36,288 nucleotides of DNA from positions 1-36,288 of IMG/VR virus record IMGVR_UViG_3300007960_000071. One strand, 5' to 3'. Position numbers and translations under genes: made by a program. Under the pieces are notes generated by a model. The model ran no database searches. It was not told where the DNA came from and was given only the letters and a program-made list of their open reading frames with translations. This DNA is from a virus. Numbering within the stretch: the first letter of the stretch is position 1; every line of letters begins with the position of its first letter. Shown one piece after another: positions 17,091-26,195 of the stretch.

Positions 17091-17933
17091 CTACTCCCAG
17101 CAGGTGACGTACAGCACGTCGGTGTCCACGAGATCGGGGCCGCCGCCGTTCAGGGTGAACCCGATCGTGTTCGTGCCGAGGGTGAAGGAATCCCCCCCCA
17201 GCACTCTCGGGACCCCGGCCGAGTCGGTCGCCTCCACGGTGGCGCCGGTCGGCGTGAAGGCCAGCCCGACGTCGAAGCGGCCTGCCGTGATCATCGCCGT
17301 GGTCACGGTGGCCGTGAAGCGGGTGACCTTCTTCTTGCCCCTGGTCGTCCCCGCCCCCACGTTGAAGTTGGCGAGGGTCCAGGCCACCGCCGCCGTCAGG
17401 TTGTCGGACAACGCCAGGCTGGCGAGCGGGTCCGCCGGGAAGTACGTGTCTGGATCCGACGACGGGTTGACGCCCGCCGCCCCAGACGGGATGAGGGTGA
17501 GGAGCCCACCGCCGGGCGCAGAGGCGAAGACCGCCTCGGCCCCGATGTTCACCGCCGGAGTCACGGTGTCGGCCTTCGTGACCGTCGCGTGAGCACCGGC
17601 AGTCCCGTTGATCGCGGCGACCAGACTCGCCAGCGTGGTCGCGGCGTCACCCCCGATCTCGACAGCCACGTTGGTGTCGGAGGCGACCACCGTCCCCGTC
17701 CCGGTGTCGATGAACTCGTAGACGTCCCCCCCGATCGTCAGGTCGTCCTGGTGAGTCGGGTTCGTCCCGAGGTTGATGATGGCGACGGGGAGGGCCCCGG
17801 ACTCGTGGACCGCGAGCTCCTGGAGGTTCAGCTCGTCGATCACCTCGTCAACCTTGTCCGTGAAGGACTTGCTGTGAGGGTCTGCGAGATGAGTCCCGTA
17901 GAACTCGGTCCTGGCAAGTTTTGCGACTGTCAT
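17091..17933 (-). CDS. Head structural protein downstream of major capsid, hook-IN-like beta modules
   Basis: The 280-aa protein starts at the ATG at 17933 (GGGAG about 10 bases upstream). A longer frame to 18071 would run into the capsid gene with an Arg/Ser-rich, non-protein-like sequence, so it is rejected. The N-terminal part (residues 1-50) is helical. Residues 60-160 read as two beta elements flanking a helix (TLASLVAAINGTAGAHATVTK), similar to the flagellar hook-IN-like module in the tail sheath here. Such proteins often decorate capsids or cap the head. The name is not known, and the call rests on position just after the capsid gene. Confidence 0.65.
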   Translation of the reverse strand: MTVAKLARTEFYGTHLADPHSKSFTDKVDEVIDELNLQELAVHESGALPVAIINLGTNPTHQDDLTIGGDVYEFIDTGTGTVVASDTNVAVEIGGDAATTLASLVAAINGTAGAHATVTKADTVTPAVNIGAEAVFASAPGGGLLTLIPSGAAGVNPSSDPDTYFPADPLASLALSDNLTAAVAWTLANFNVGAGTTRGKKKVTRFTATVTTAMITAGRFDVGLAFTPTGATVEATDSAGVPRVLGGDSFTLGTNTIGFTLNGGGPDLVDTDVLYVTCWE

Positions 17934-17976
17934 CTGCTTGTTCTCCCACGAGCCGGGGTCACCCCCGCCAGGGCGA

Positions 17977-19182
17977 TTAGACGCCCGTGCCGACGTTCTT
18001 GATCTTGACCACCGAGTTGACGTCCTCGAGCGCGATCCCGACCTTCGTCGAGATGACGTACTCGCTGACACGCCGGTGGATGTTCCGGTCGCGCTCGATC
18101 CGGATGTCGCGAGACACCGCGAGGATGATGTTGCTCTTGTGGGTCACGATGATCTGCGGGTTCGACTCGTAGGTCACCTTGACGGTGTCGCCGTCGCCGA
18201 TGGTCGAGCCGCCGGTCCGCGCCAGGGTCCCGAGCGTCGCGTCCAGCACGTAGTCGGTGCTGGAGCTGTACTCGGCCGTCGGGGTCCCCGCGAGGGTCGA
18301 CGGGGTCACGACGGCGTTCTGCAGCGGGGCGTAGCGCAGCGAGGTCGCGGTCGTCGAGTTCAGGACGACGTGCTCGACGACGCGGGGCCGGAAGGGCAGC
18401 AGGGCGAGGTCGACCCCCTCCAGCCCGAACGGCTTCGGCACGGACCCGCCACCCATCGCCAGGTCACCGGCAGCAGTGCCACGGCTGGCCACGCGCTCCC
18501 GCCAGAGCTCGAAGATGTCGCTCGGGGCCATGAACCGGAGGTCGCGCCGGTTGCGGCGGTACTTCGTCGGGAGAGCGGTGATGGCCTGCCGCATGAGCGA
18601 GACGCCCATGTTCGCGCCCTGCGCGTCGACCACCTGGCCCGAGTCCGCGAGACGCAGGAGGCCGTCGAAGAGGCCGATGTAGCCGTCAGCGACGTAGTTG
18701 ACCGCGTCGCCTCCCGGGAACAGGTCGTCCTGGATCCGCGCGGGGCCCAGGAGGTCGCCGTTGACCCAGAGCTCCTCGAGGTCGTTCGACAGGGAGGTCG
18801 CCATCAGCCGCACGACGTGGTCGCGGGCCGAGGTCTGCTCCACGTTCCGCTCGACGAAGCCGTCGCCGATGTCGAACGGGAGCATCACCTCCGCCGTCTG
18901 GAGGTCGACCGCCGAGGTCGTCACGCCGCGACGCACCCCGGGATCCTGGCCGGCCACGGCGGGGACAGCGTTGCGCGCGCCGACGCCGATCTTGTTGACC
19001 CGCCACTTGTCGCCCTTGGCGATCTTGACGATGCGCGCGTTGCCCTTGAGCGCGGTCTCGTCGATCACGTAGTCGAGGAACTTGTTGGCCTCCTGAACGG
19101 GGATCTCGCCGGCCGACGCCAGGGCGTCCGCCTCGATGACCGCCTTCTCCAGGAGCTCCTCGTTGGTCATGGTCTTCTTCAT
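17977..19182 (-). CDS. Major capsid protein (HK97-like fold)
   Basis: The 401-aa protein follows the protease and scaffold genes, the standard capsid position, and has a typical size. Features fitting HK97-like capsids include an N-terminal helical arm, a beta-rich E-loop-like section (KWRVNKIGVGARNAVPAV), a long spine-helix region (SARDHVVRLMATSLSNDLEELWVNGDLL), the LRFMAPSDIFELWRERVASR segment, and a C-terminal IILAVSRDIRIERDRNIHRRVSEYVISTKVGIAL ending. The ATG has a GGAAGGT site. The protease upstream probably trims the arm. No cross-link residues can be assigned by eye. Confidence 0.9.
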   Translation of the reverse strand: MKKTMTNEELLEKAVIEADALASAGEIPVQEANKFLDYVIDETALKGNARIVKIAKGDKWRVNKIGVGARNAVPAVAGQDPGVRRGVTTSAVDLQTAEVMLPFDIGDGFVERNVEQTSARDHVVRLMATSLSNDLEELWVNGDLLGPARIQDDLFPGGDAVNYVADGYIGLFDGLLRLADSGQVVDAQGANMGVSLMRQAITALPTKYRRNRRDLRFMAPSDIFELWRERVASRGTAAGDLAMGGGSVPKPFGLEGVDLALLPFRPRVVEHVVLNSTTATSLRYAPLQNAVVTPSTLAGTPTAEYSSSTDYVLDATLGTLARTGGSTIGDGDTVKVTYESNPQIIVTHKSNIILAVSRDIRIERDRNIHRRVSEYVISTKVGIALEDVNSVVKIKNVGTGV

Positions 19183-19250
19183 GTCCGCTTACCTTCCAAT
19201 TGGTCTTGGCGGACAGGCCGCCTCATTGTTTCTGCCGAACCCAGCAACGA

Positions 19251-20162
19251 CTAGCTGCTGAAGTCCCCCTCGAGGAAGGACCACGAGGCAGGCTCGACCT
19301 TCTTGCTCAGGGGGGTCTCCCCGTGAAGGGCCTTGGAGCTCCCCGCCTGCTCGAGGATCTCGACCTTCTTCTGGAGCTCGATGTACCGGGGGTCCGCAGT
19401 GACCGCGTCCGGCGCCGACTTGGTGACCGTGAGGTCGGCCTTCACGACCGCCATGGCCTCGTCGATGAGCGCGACGGCCTTTGCGATGTCCTCCGGTCCC
19501 TTCGCGGACTTGAGGACGTCGTCCGCACGCTTCGTGAGCAGCGCGATCTGGGCGGTGTCGTGGACGCTCCAGATGACGTCGGACATCGCGTAGAGCTTCT
19601 TCTTGAGGCTCTCGAGGTCCATGCCGTCGACGTCGTCGCCGAGCTCCTTCGCCACGGCGGCGATCGTCGACAGCTTCTCCCGGAGAAGCTCCTTGTGCAG
19701 GTTCCCGGCGCCGGCAGCGGCGGGGGCGTCCGGGGCTGGGGGGTCGACCACGCCGTCGGTCTCCTTCGTGGTCGCAACGGGGACCGCCGGGGCAGCGGCG
19801 GGAGCGGGGGCAGCGGCGGGCTGAACCCCGAGCGCCGACTTGTCGATGTCCAGGGCCGCCGCCAGCTTCTCCATCATGTCCTCGGCGAGCTCGTCCGCAG
19901 CTCCTGCCTCGAGGGACTCGATGAAGGCCACGTCCGCCCCGACGAGCTCGGCGAGCTCGGCAACGCTCAGCCCCTTCTCCTCGCGAGCCTTCTTGATCAA
20001 GTCGCCCATAGTGATTTCCGCTCCGTGGTCGGTCGAGCTGCCGTCGGCGCTCTTGACGATCACGAACTTCTCCGCGATCGCCGGGTTGTCAACGATGCTG
20101 AGCTCCTTGACCGAGATGTCCAGGAGTCGACGCTTGGCTGCAGGCTCTGTGCTCTTTGCCAT
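19251..20162 (-). CDS. Scaffold-position capsid assembly protein with XRE-type HTH domain
   Basis: The ATG at 20162 gives 303 aa. A longer frame would overlap the protease C-terminus. Residues 1-40 carry RRLLDISVKELSIVDNPAI, a motif seen at the start of many capsid-maturation proteins next to XkdF-type proteases. Residues 51-110 form a clear XRE/HTH_3 pattern (MGDLIKKAREEKGLSVAELA, VGADVAFIESLEAG, LAAALDID). An Ala/Pro-rich linker (113-152) then leads to a helical, coiled-coil-like C-terminal half (154-285). Position between protease and capsid and the helical tail suggest a scaffold or protease-associated protein. The HTH may bind DNA or be a structural module. Confidence 0.75.
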   Translation of the reverse strand: MAKSTEPAAKRRLLDISVKELSIVDNPAIAEKFVIVKSADGSSTDHGAEITMGDLIKKAREEKGLSVAELAELVGADVAFIESLEAGAADELAEDMMEKLAAALDIDKSALGVQPAAAPAPAAAPAVPVATTKETDGVVDPPAPDAPAAAGAGNLHKELLREKLSTIAAVAKELGDDVDGMDLESLKKKLYAMSDVIWSVHDTAQIALLTKRADDVLKSAKGPEDIAKAVALIDEAMAVVKADLTVTKSAPDAVTADPRYIELQKKVEILEQAGSSKALHGETPLSKKVEPASWSFLEGDFSS

Positions 20163-20167
20163 GTAGG

Positions 20168-22897
20168 TCACCCGTCCAGCTTCTCGGTCTCCGACGCCGT
20201 CCCGCCGATCGAGAAGCCGCGAAGCTCGCCTTTCTTTACGCTTTCCCAAGTCTCATCGTCAAGGATCTTGAAGGCAGCCATCCAGGTCCCCTTCAGGATC
20301 TTCCGTCCCTCCACCGTGAAGTCGACCGGGGCGACGTAGCTCTCGACCACCAGGAACGCCCGGTCGAAGTCCTTGTGCATCAACCCGGTCTTGCTGGTGA
20401 CGTTGATCCCCGCAAGCCAGTCGTGGGCCGCCTTCTCGATGGCCTCACTGCTGATGATGTCTCCCTGCAGGTCAACCGTCTCGGGGATCAGGACAGGACC
20501 GAGGACGATGCGCTGCTCCTCGAGCGCCTTGACGACCTCGAAGGACGGACCGCCCGTCGTCGCCCGCTTGGCCAGAGGGTTCGGCGTCACGAAGTGGGGC
20601 TCGTGCTCCGCGAACTTCGCGACCACCCAGGTGTCGGCTCCCTTGGCGGTCACCGCAGCCAGGTACTTCTCGGCCTTGGCGGTGAGCTCCTTCACCTTCG
20701 CCGCCGTCAGCAGCTCGTGCTTGGCCTGCGGGATCCGGGCCAGGGCGTTCCGGAGATGCGGGACGTCGACCTCGCCCTCGTCGTCCCTGAACGGGAAGTA
20801 GCGAAGGTCGCGCGGCGTGGTCTTGCCTCCGGACTTCTTGCCTCCGGGGGCGACCCACAGGAAGGCGCTGTCAGGGAGGTCATCGACGTAGCTCCTCGAC
20901 CACACCGCCTTCACGACTTCGAGGTCGGACGGGACCCGCATGAAGACGTAGCGGCCCGACATCTTGTCACCGTCGAAGAAGAACTCCTTGAACCCCTCCT
21001 CCTGCTCACCCGCCACCCACTTCACGACGTCGAGCTGGCTCACCACCTTCCCGTCGGTGGACTTCATCACCACGGACGGGTCGGCCGCGAACGGCTCGAG
21101 GACCTTGAGGCTCCCCCGGTGGACCTTGTCGTCCGACCCCGGTGCCCCGAGAGCCTTCGTGACCTCGCTCACCATCGTCACGATCCCAGACCCGTCCGCC
21201 ATCATCTGATCGAGGCGGTCCGCTCCGTCCTTCGCGAGCGGGCTCAGCAGCGTCCCGCCCTGCCAGTGGTCGTCGGGCCTCTTGCCCATCTTGCGCATCA
21301 TCACCTTCGTGACGACCACCTCCCCCTGCTCCCAGAGCTGGATGGAGGCGGTGCCGGAGTCCCCGACTCGGTAGTCGAAGTCTCCGATCATCTTCTCCAG
21401 GCGACGGACGACGCCGAAGTCCCCGCTCGGGACCAGGACGAGGTCGTAGAGCGGGATGTGCTCGTAGGCGTGGTGCCCCACCGCCGTCTTGTTCACGACC
21501 GCCTCCGTCGGGACCGGCAGGCACCTCGACACGGCGTCCTCGACCATGTCGTCCGCGAACCTCAGCACGAGCTCCCCGCCAGGGCCCATCACGACTGCGT
21601 CCTCGGCCACCATCAGGGGGCCGTTGAGGAAGGACGCGCCACCCACCTCGACCAGGTTCGACCCGACGCTCCCCTCCACCTCGACCATCTTCTGGACCCG
21701 CTCGCCTGCCCAGGTCTTGCCGGCGCCGCCACCGAGGAGCATCGGGCCGATCCCAGACGGGGTCATCTCCGGCGCACCCGACGAGGCGAAGTAGTTCGCC
21801 AGCTTGAGGATGTCCCAGTGCTCGAGCGGCTCCCGCTCGGCGATCCGCTTCGCGAGGCTCAGCACGGGGCCGTCACCGTGCAGCCTCCCGATGTCGCTCG
21901 CGATGGCGAGCTTCGCGATCATGGCCATGTCCGCTGGCGGCCGGCAGTCGACGTTCCTGTAGGTCTCGCTGTCGTTCACCATCTCGCAGATCGCGTCGTC
22001 ATCGCTCGTCCAGTCGCAGACCACGACGTCGGCGTAGTCCTCGAGAAGCCCCATCGACTTCGTCGTCTGCTCGTAGTTCGTGACGATGAGGGTCCCGAGC
22101 TTGGCCCCGGCGCCCATGTTCCCCGTCTGCCCGAACGACCGCCTCGGGCAGATCCGCTTCCGGTGGAACGCGGTGTCCTTGACCATCACCGGGAACCTGC
22201 CTCGGATCCCGTAGGTGATCAGGAAGTGCCCCTTGAGCCCCTTGATGGTCTCCAGGAAGCCGTCCTCGTCGAAGTCCTTCTCGCGAAGCCTGGCGTTGTA
22301 GCCGGGGTACGGCGGGTCCAGGAAGTGGAGGGAGTCGGCCCCATCGTGCTTCATCAGCGGGCCGACGTAGTCCCCCGTGTAGACGCTGACGCCGGCGAGC
22401 CGGTCGCGGTACTTCCTGACCTTCGCGGTCCTCTGGGTCTGCATCCCCTGGCTCGACGGGTTGAAGCCCGCCTGCGGCATGATCCCGAAGGAGAACCGGG
22501 TGATGTACAGCCACCTGTGGAGGCGACCGACCTTGCCCAGCGACTTCGGGTCTGCGGCGTACAGGGTGTTGAACGTCTTCCGGTCGCCGGTCCAGGGCAT
22601 CTTCTCGAGGACGTCGAGGTCGGCGTCGGAGAGGGTCTGAATCGCCGAGTAGGCGGCAGCGATCTCCTCGTTGAAGTCGTTCAGGACCTCGGTCGCGACC
22701 TTCTCCTTGCGGAAGAAGACGGCCGCGCTCCCGGCGAACACCTCCGTGTAGGCGCTGTGTGCCGGGGTCAGCAGCTTCAGGATCACCTTCGCGAGGCGCA
22801 TCTTCCCGCCGGGTGATCCCCAGATGTTCTTCCGCACGAAGTGAGCCGACCCCATGTACGAGTCGATCCCGCCGTCGTCCACCCTGCTCCTGCCCAT
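20168..22897 (-). CDS. D12-class DNA adenine methyltransferase fused to XkdF-like prohead serine protease
   Basis: The uninterrupted 909-aa frame starts at an ATG with GAGGT seven bases upstream. Residues 20-300 look like a D12 (Dam-like) N6-adenine methyltransferase: SPGGKMRLA at 28-36, the SAM-binding YTEVFAGSAAVFF at 50-62, and LDPPYPGY at 193-200. Residues 430-680 are an alpha/beta region I cannot name. Residues 673-745 (LPDSAFLWVAPGGKKSGGKT, TPRDLRYFPFRDD, HLRNALARIPQA) match a small domain often beside prohead proteases. Residues 788-905 resemble XkdF (QRIVLGPVLIPETVDLQGD, TGLMHKDF with H841, ELRGFSIGG with S896). It lies between portal and capsid, as a maturation protease should. Whether the methyltransferase is active is unknown. 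Confidence 0.85.
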   Translation of the reverse strand: MGRSRVDDGGIDSYMGSAHFVRKNIWGSPGGKMRLAKVILKLLTPAHSAYTEVFAGSAAVFFRKEKVATEVLNDFNEEIAAAYSAIQTLSDADLDVLEKMPWTGDRKTFNTLYAADPKSLGKVGRLHRWLYITRFSFGIMPQAGFNPSSQGMQTQRTAKVRKYRDRLAGVSVYTGDYVGPLMKHDGADSLHFLDPPYPGYNARLREKDFDEDGFLETIKGLKGHFLITYGIRGRFPVMVKDTAFHRKRICPRRSFGQTGNMGAGAKLGTLIVTNYEQTTKSMGLLEDYADVVVCDWTSDDDAICEMVNDSETYRNVDCRPPADMAMIAKLAIASDIGRLHGDGPVLSLAKRIAEREPLEHWDILKLANYFASSGAPEMTPSGIGPMLLGGGAGKTWAGERVQKMVEVEGSVGSNLVEVGGASFLNGPLMVAEDAVVMGPGGELVLRFADDMVEDAVSRCLPVPTEAVVNKTAVGHHAYEHIPLYDLVLVPSGDFGVVRRLEKMIGDFDYRVGDSGTASIQLWEQGEVVVTKVMMRKMGKRPDDHWQGGTLLSPLAKDGADRLDQMMADGSGIVTMVSEVTKALGAPGSDDKVHRGSLKVLEPFAADPSVVMKSTDGKVVSQLDVVKWVAGEQEEGFKEFFFDGDKMSGRYVFMRVPSDLEVVKAVWSRSYVDDLPDSAFLWVAPGGKKSGGKTTPRDLRYFPFRDDEGEVDVPHLRNALARIPQAKHELLTAAKVKELTAKAEKYLAAVTAKGADTWVVAKFAEHEPHFVTPNPLAKRATTGGPSFEVVKALEEQRIVLGPVLIPETVDLQGDIISSEAIEKAAHDWLAGINVTSKTGLMHKDFDRAFLVVESYVAPVDFTVEGRKILKGTWMAAFKILDDETWESVKKGELRGFSIGGTASETEKLDG

Positions 22898-22955
22898 CAC
22901 ACACCTCGCCTTCGACGTACCACCGCTCAATACCACGCCGGAGGCCGGCGTGCCT

Positions 22956-24707
22956 CTACTCGACCCGGGCCTCGAGATCCTCGATGGCCTCCGCCAGCTT
23001 CACGAGCTCCTGCTCGATCTGCTCCACCTTCATCTCTGGGACCCCAAGCGTCGGGTTGGCCGGTGGCATCACCGGGGCGACCTGCTGGTTGATCTCGCCA
23101 CCGAGCGCTTGGTTCTTGATCCGCTCTGCGACCTGGATCGAGTACGGGACGTCGGGGTCGATGCCTCCCTCGGTGGGCGGCTTGAAGGTCCTGACGTCTT
23201 CGCCGAGCTTCGGGAACACCTCTTCGACGATCGTCCTCGAGATCCTCGGGGTCACCCCGCCGGTCCTCTCCGCCGCCGTCAGCATCAGGATCAGGTCCTT
23301 GTTGTCGGTGACGTTCGGAGTGTTCGTCACGAACATCCAGTGCTCGACGCCCCACTCCGCGAACAAGACGTTGTTGAAGAACCAGTCCTCCTCGTCACGC
23401 TCCGGCGCGAAGACCTGCTCGTCGGCGAGACGTCGCGAGAGCTCGGCCGTCGACTTGTTGTAGCCGCCGGCGAGGCCGAGGTAGATCGGCGGGAGCCGAA
23501 AGGACTGGAGCACCCTCTCCTCGTTCGACTTGATGTAGTCCCCGAAGAGCATGTCCCGGATCTGGCTCCCTTCGAGCGGGTGGACGTCGATCTTGACCTG
23601 GTTGCTCTCGTCGCCCTCGTACTCGCTCTCGCCCTCGACCAGGAGGACGGTGGAGAAGTTCGCGTTCCCCTTGACGTGGTTGTCGACGTAGTCGGTGATC
23701 CGCTTGATGGTCCCGGCTGTGAGCCTGCCGTTGCTCACGGTCATCATCAGCGACGGGATCCCGTTGTTCTGGATCGTGTGGATGTTGGTCGTGTCTCCCG
23801 ACCTCGTCCCGATCACGCTCATAATCGCGCTCACCCAGCGAGGGATCCCGTAGACCGAGCGATCCGATGTACCGAAATGGTACACCTCCGACGCCTTCCG
23901 GTACTCCGGCATCGGTTCCTCGGTGTCCTCGAACGACGCGGCCTGTTCCTCGGTGACCACCCGTCCGGTCAGGTTGTCGATGATCCTCGGGTCGCCGTAC
24001 TCCTTGAAGTACCGGACCCGGTTGTCGGCCTTCGCGCTGTCCAGCGTGGACGACTGCACTGCCTGGACGTAGCGGCGGAACCTGCTGGACGCCGGGAGCT
24101 TCATGTACCCGGCAGTCCCGTCTTCGTTGATCTGCGGGACCGAGATGATGTGGTCGGTGTAGTCCGGATCCTGCTTCGTGATCCGCATCTGCTGCGACTT
24201 GAGCCACTTGCAGGCGACCACCACGTTGGTCGACGGATTGCGGATGAACTCCAGGTAAGCGTTCCCCGTCTTCTCCTCGTCGCGGCGCCTCATGCGCCTG
24301 AGCTTCGTGAAGCTCATCTCTCGACTGAAGGCCCGGAGTCGGTTCTCGATCGCCCGACGCTCGTGCGTCGCCGCCTGCTTGAGCTCCTCCGAGGCGTTCG
24401 CCGGGAGCCTGGACACGAGGCGGTGGCCGAAGCCCGGGATGTTCGCCTCCATCGTCTCGATCGCCCCGGCGAGCGTGATCGAAATCTCGCTCAGCTTCAC
24501 GAGGGTGTTCGGGTCGTATGGCGGCTCAACGAGGTCTGACGAAACGCTCTCGAACGGGTCATCAGACATAGCGCGAGTCACCGCGATGCCAGGCCCCGGC
24601 CTGCTGATCTCCTCTTCGCCGGCCGCCTTGAACACCACGGCACGGACCTGCCTCGCGGTGTGCCGCTCGAGCTTCTCAATCGACTTGCGGACGATCTCCT
24701 CGGACAT
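22956..24707 (-). CDS. Portal protein (PBSX/SPP1-like family)
   Basis: At 583 aa and directly after the large terminase, this is the portal ring subunit at the packaging vertex. The tract YLEFIRNPSTNVVVACKWL, then KASEVYHFGTSDRSVYGIPRW, then LTAGTIKRITDYVDNHVKGNAN and RVLQSFRLPPIYLGLAGGYN followed by a helix starting KSTAELSRRLADEQVF, are characteristic of PBSX-type portals. The C-terminus is a helical crown (MKVEQIEQELVKLAEAIEDLEAR). A GTG at 24710 precedes the ATG at 24707 and is equally possible. The portal forms the DNA channel and the docking site for terminase and connector. Confidence 0.92.
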   Translation of the reverse strand: MSEEIVRKSIEKLERHTARQVRAVVFKAAGEEEISRPGPGIAVTRAMSDDPFESVSSDLVEPPYDPNTLVKLSEISITLAGAIETMEANIPGFGHRLVSRLPANASEELKQAATHERRAIENRLRAFSREMSFTKLRRMRRRDEEKTGNAYLEFIRNPSTNVVVACKWLKSQQMRITKQDPDYTDHIISVPQINEDGTAGYMKLPASSRFRRYVQAVQSSTLDSAKADNRVRYFKEYGDPRIIDNLTGRVVTEEQAASFEDTEEPMPEYRKASEVYHFGTSDRSVYGIPRWVSAIMSVIGTRSGDTTNIHTIQNNGIPSLMMTVSNGRLTAGTIKRITDYVDNHVKGNANFSTVLLVEGESEYEGDESNQVKIDVHPLEGSQIRDMLFGDYIKSNEERVLQSFRLPPIYLGLAGGYNKSTAELSRRLADEQVFAPERDEEDWFFNNVLFAEWGVEHWMFVTNTPNVTDNKDLILMLTAAERTGGVTPRISRTIVEEVFPKLGEDVRTFKPPTEGGIDPDVPYSIQVAERIKNQALGGEINQQVAPVMPPANPTLGVPEMKVEQIEQELVKLAEAIEDLEARVE

Positions 24708-24725
24708 CACTCACCCCGTCTGCGC

Positions 24726-26195
24726 CTAGAACAACCCCGGCTCGGGCCGTGGCTTCTTCTTCTTCGTCTGAATCGCGCGAACCATCAAGTCCCACGCGTC
24801 GACCGCATCGTCCTTGCGGCCCTTGTCCCCGGTGAAGGCCACAAGCTGGTCGATCAGCGCGTCCATCCCGTTCACGACGAAGACCTGTCCGTTCTCGAAG
24901 AGGGGGGTGCGCCTCTGGAGGCGGGTGAACTTGTCGACGGTGGGCGCATACGGGACGATCGGCACCAGCGCGTCCTTCGCCTTCACGTGATCGATGAGGG
25001 CGCTCTGGTAGCCCACCGCTTCGACCACTCCACGGACAATGTCGTGGCGATCGCACAGCTCGAGGATGATCTCGCGCTGTCGGCTGAAGCTGAAGCGCCC
25101 ACTCACCTTGTCGATCGCGTAGATGTTCCCCGTCGCCTTGTCGTAGGCGCCGACGATCGCCCAGAACTCGTCGTGCTGCTTCTTCTGCCCGATCGCCAGG
25201 TCGACGCCAAGGTACTTCGGAAGCCCCTCTGGGACCTCGTGGAGCGAGATCCTGTTGATCTCGTCGTACTTGATGAGCCCACCCCCCGCCATCGGGCGGA
25301 CGTTCTGCTGGTACTGCGACTCGAACGAGATCCGTGAGCCCGACCTCAGCTTCCTGAGGTACCCGAGCGAGAACTTGTCCGGCCAGGAGGAACGCTCCTC
25401 GCCGTCCTCGTCGAGGTAGATCGCCGGGATGATCAGGGTGGCCGACCCGTTGAGGGGGCCCTCCTTCGCCTCCCTCTCGGACCCCAGCGCCGGCGGGGCT
25501 CCAAGCGCCCAGCCGAGATCGTTCGGGTGGTACCTCGTGTTCGTGAGCCACACGTTGTGGTCGTCCGGCTCAAGAACAGGGATGCACGTCTTCCAGAAGA
25601 ACTTCTCCAGCTTGTCCCGCTGGAGCGCCGTCCTCGACGTCTCCTCGTCCCAGAGGTCGTCCGCGAAGAGGTCGTTCGCGTGCCGCGACGCGACGGCCGT
25701 GTCTGGTGAGATCACCGAGATCGTGGCCTCGCGGTGGATGCTCCGCCGCCCCTTCACGGTGATCTCGTCCAGGTTCCAGTTGTCGCCGACGAAGTCGCCG
25801 AAGATGGCCCTGAACTTCTCGTTCCGCTCGAGGTGCTGCTTCACAGCCGCAAGGGAGTCGCGAGCGTTCTTCGCCGACCGACTCCCGAAGATGATCCGGC
25901 GGTTCGGGTCCAGGACGATCTGGTGGATCGCCTTCACGACCGTGCGCATCAGCGTCTTGCCGGATCCACGCCACGCGAGGGCGAGCCCCCAACTGTGCTC
26001 GAACTGGTGCTGAAGCATCAGGAGGTGATGCCAGTTCAAGGTGTAGCCGAGGACGTCCCTCGCGAGGACGTCTACGCGGCGCTGGTCCACGATGAGCTCG
26101 CGAATCGTGGCCTCGTAGAGGGCCTCGATGTCATCGAGCTGTTCGTGGAGCCTGCGCCGGCTGACGATCGTGACGCTCGGGCTACCCGAGGGCAA
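24726..26195 (-). CDS. Terminase large subunit
   Basis: The 489-aa protein has the ATPase and nuclease halves of a large terminase. Walker A-like ALAWRGSGKT is at about 72-81, the acidic Walker B-like NDLFADDLWDE at 174-184, and a coupling motif TNTRYH at 218-223. The nuclease half shows GVDLAI (D332), VEAVGYQSAL (E392) and a C-terminal GRKDDAVDAWDLMVRA, the RNase-H-like acidic set. A TTG at 26195, overlapping the previous gene by 14 bases, gives this length; no ATG or GTG occurs before about residue 40, so the start is uncertain. It packages genomic DNA into the prohead through the portal. Confidence 0.92.
   Translation of the reverse strand: MPSGSPSVTIVSRRRLHEQLDDIEALYEATIRELIVDQRRVDVLARDVLGYTLNWHHLLMLQHQFEHSWGLALAWRGSGKTLMRTVVKAIHQIVLDPNRRIIFGSRSAKNARDSLAAVKQHLERNEKFRAIFGDFVGDNWNLDEITVKGRRSIHREATISVISPDTAVASRHANDLFADDLWDEETSRTALQRDKLEKFFWKTCIPVLEPDDHNVWLTNTRYHPNDLGWALGAPPALGSEREAKEGPLNGSATLIIPAIYLDEDGEERSSWPDKFSLGYLRKLRSGSRISFESQYQQNVRPMAGGGLIKYDEINRISLHEVPEGLPKYLGVDLAIGQKKQHDEFWAIVGAYDKATGNIYAIDKVSGRFSFSRQREIILELCDRHDIVRGVVEAVGYQSALIDHVKAKDALVPIVPYAPTVDKFTRLQRRTPLFENGQVFVVNGMDALIDQLVAFTGDKGRKDDAVDAWDLMVRAIQTKKKKPRPEPGLF

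Noticed and set aside
19205-19225. GGCGG-acagg-CCGCC hairpin just upstream of the capsid gene
   Set aside because: It has only five paired bases and no following U-run on the minus strand, so neither a terminator nor a regulator can be claimed. It might modulate capsid mRNA.
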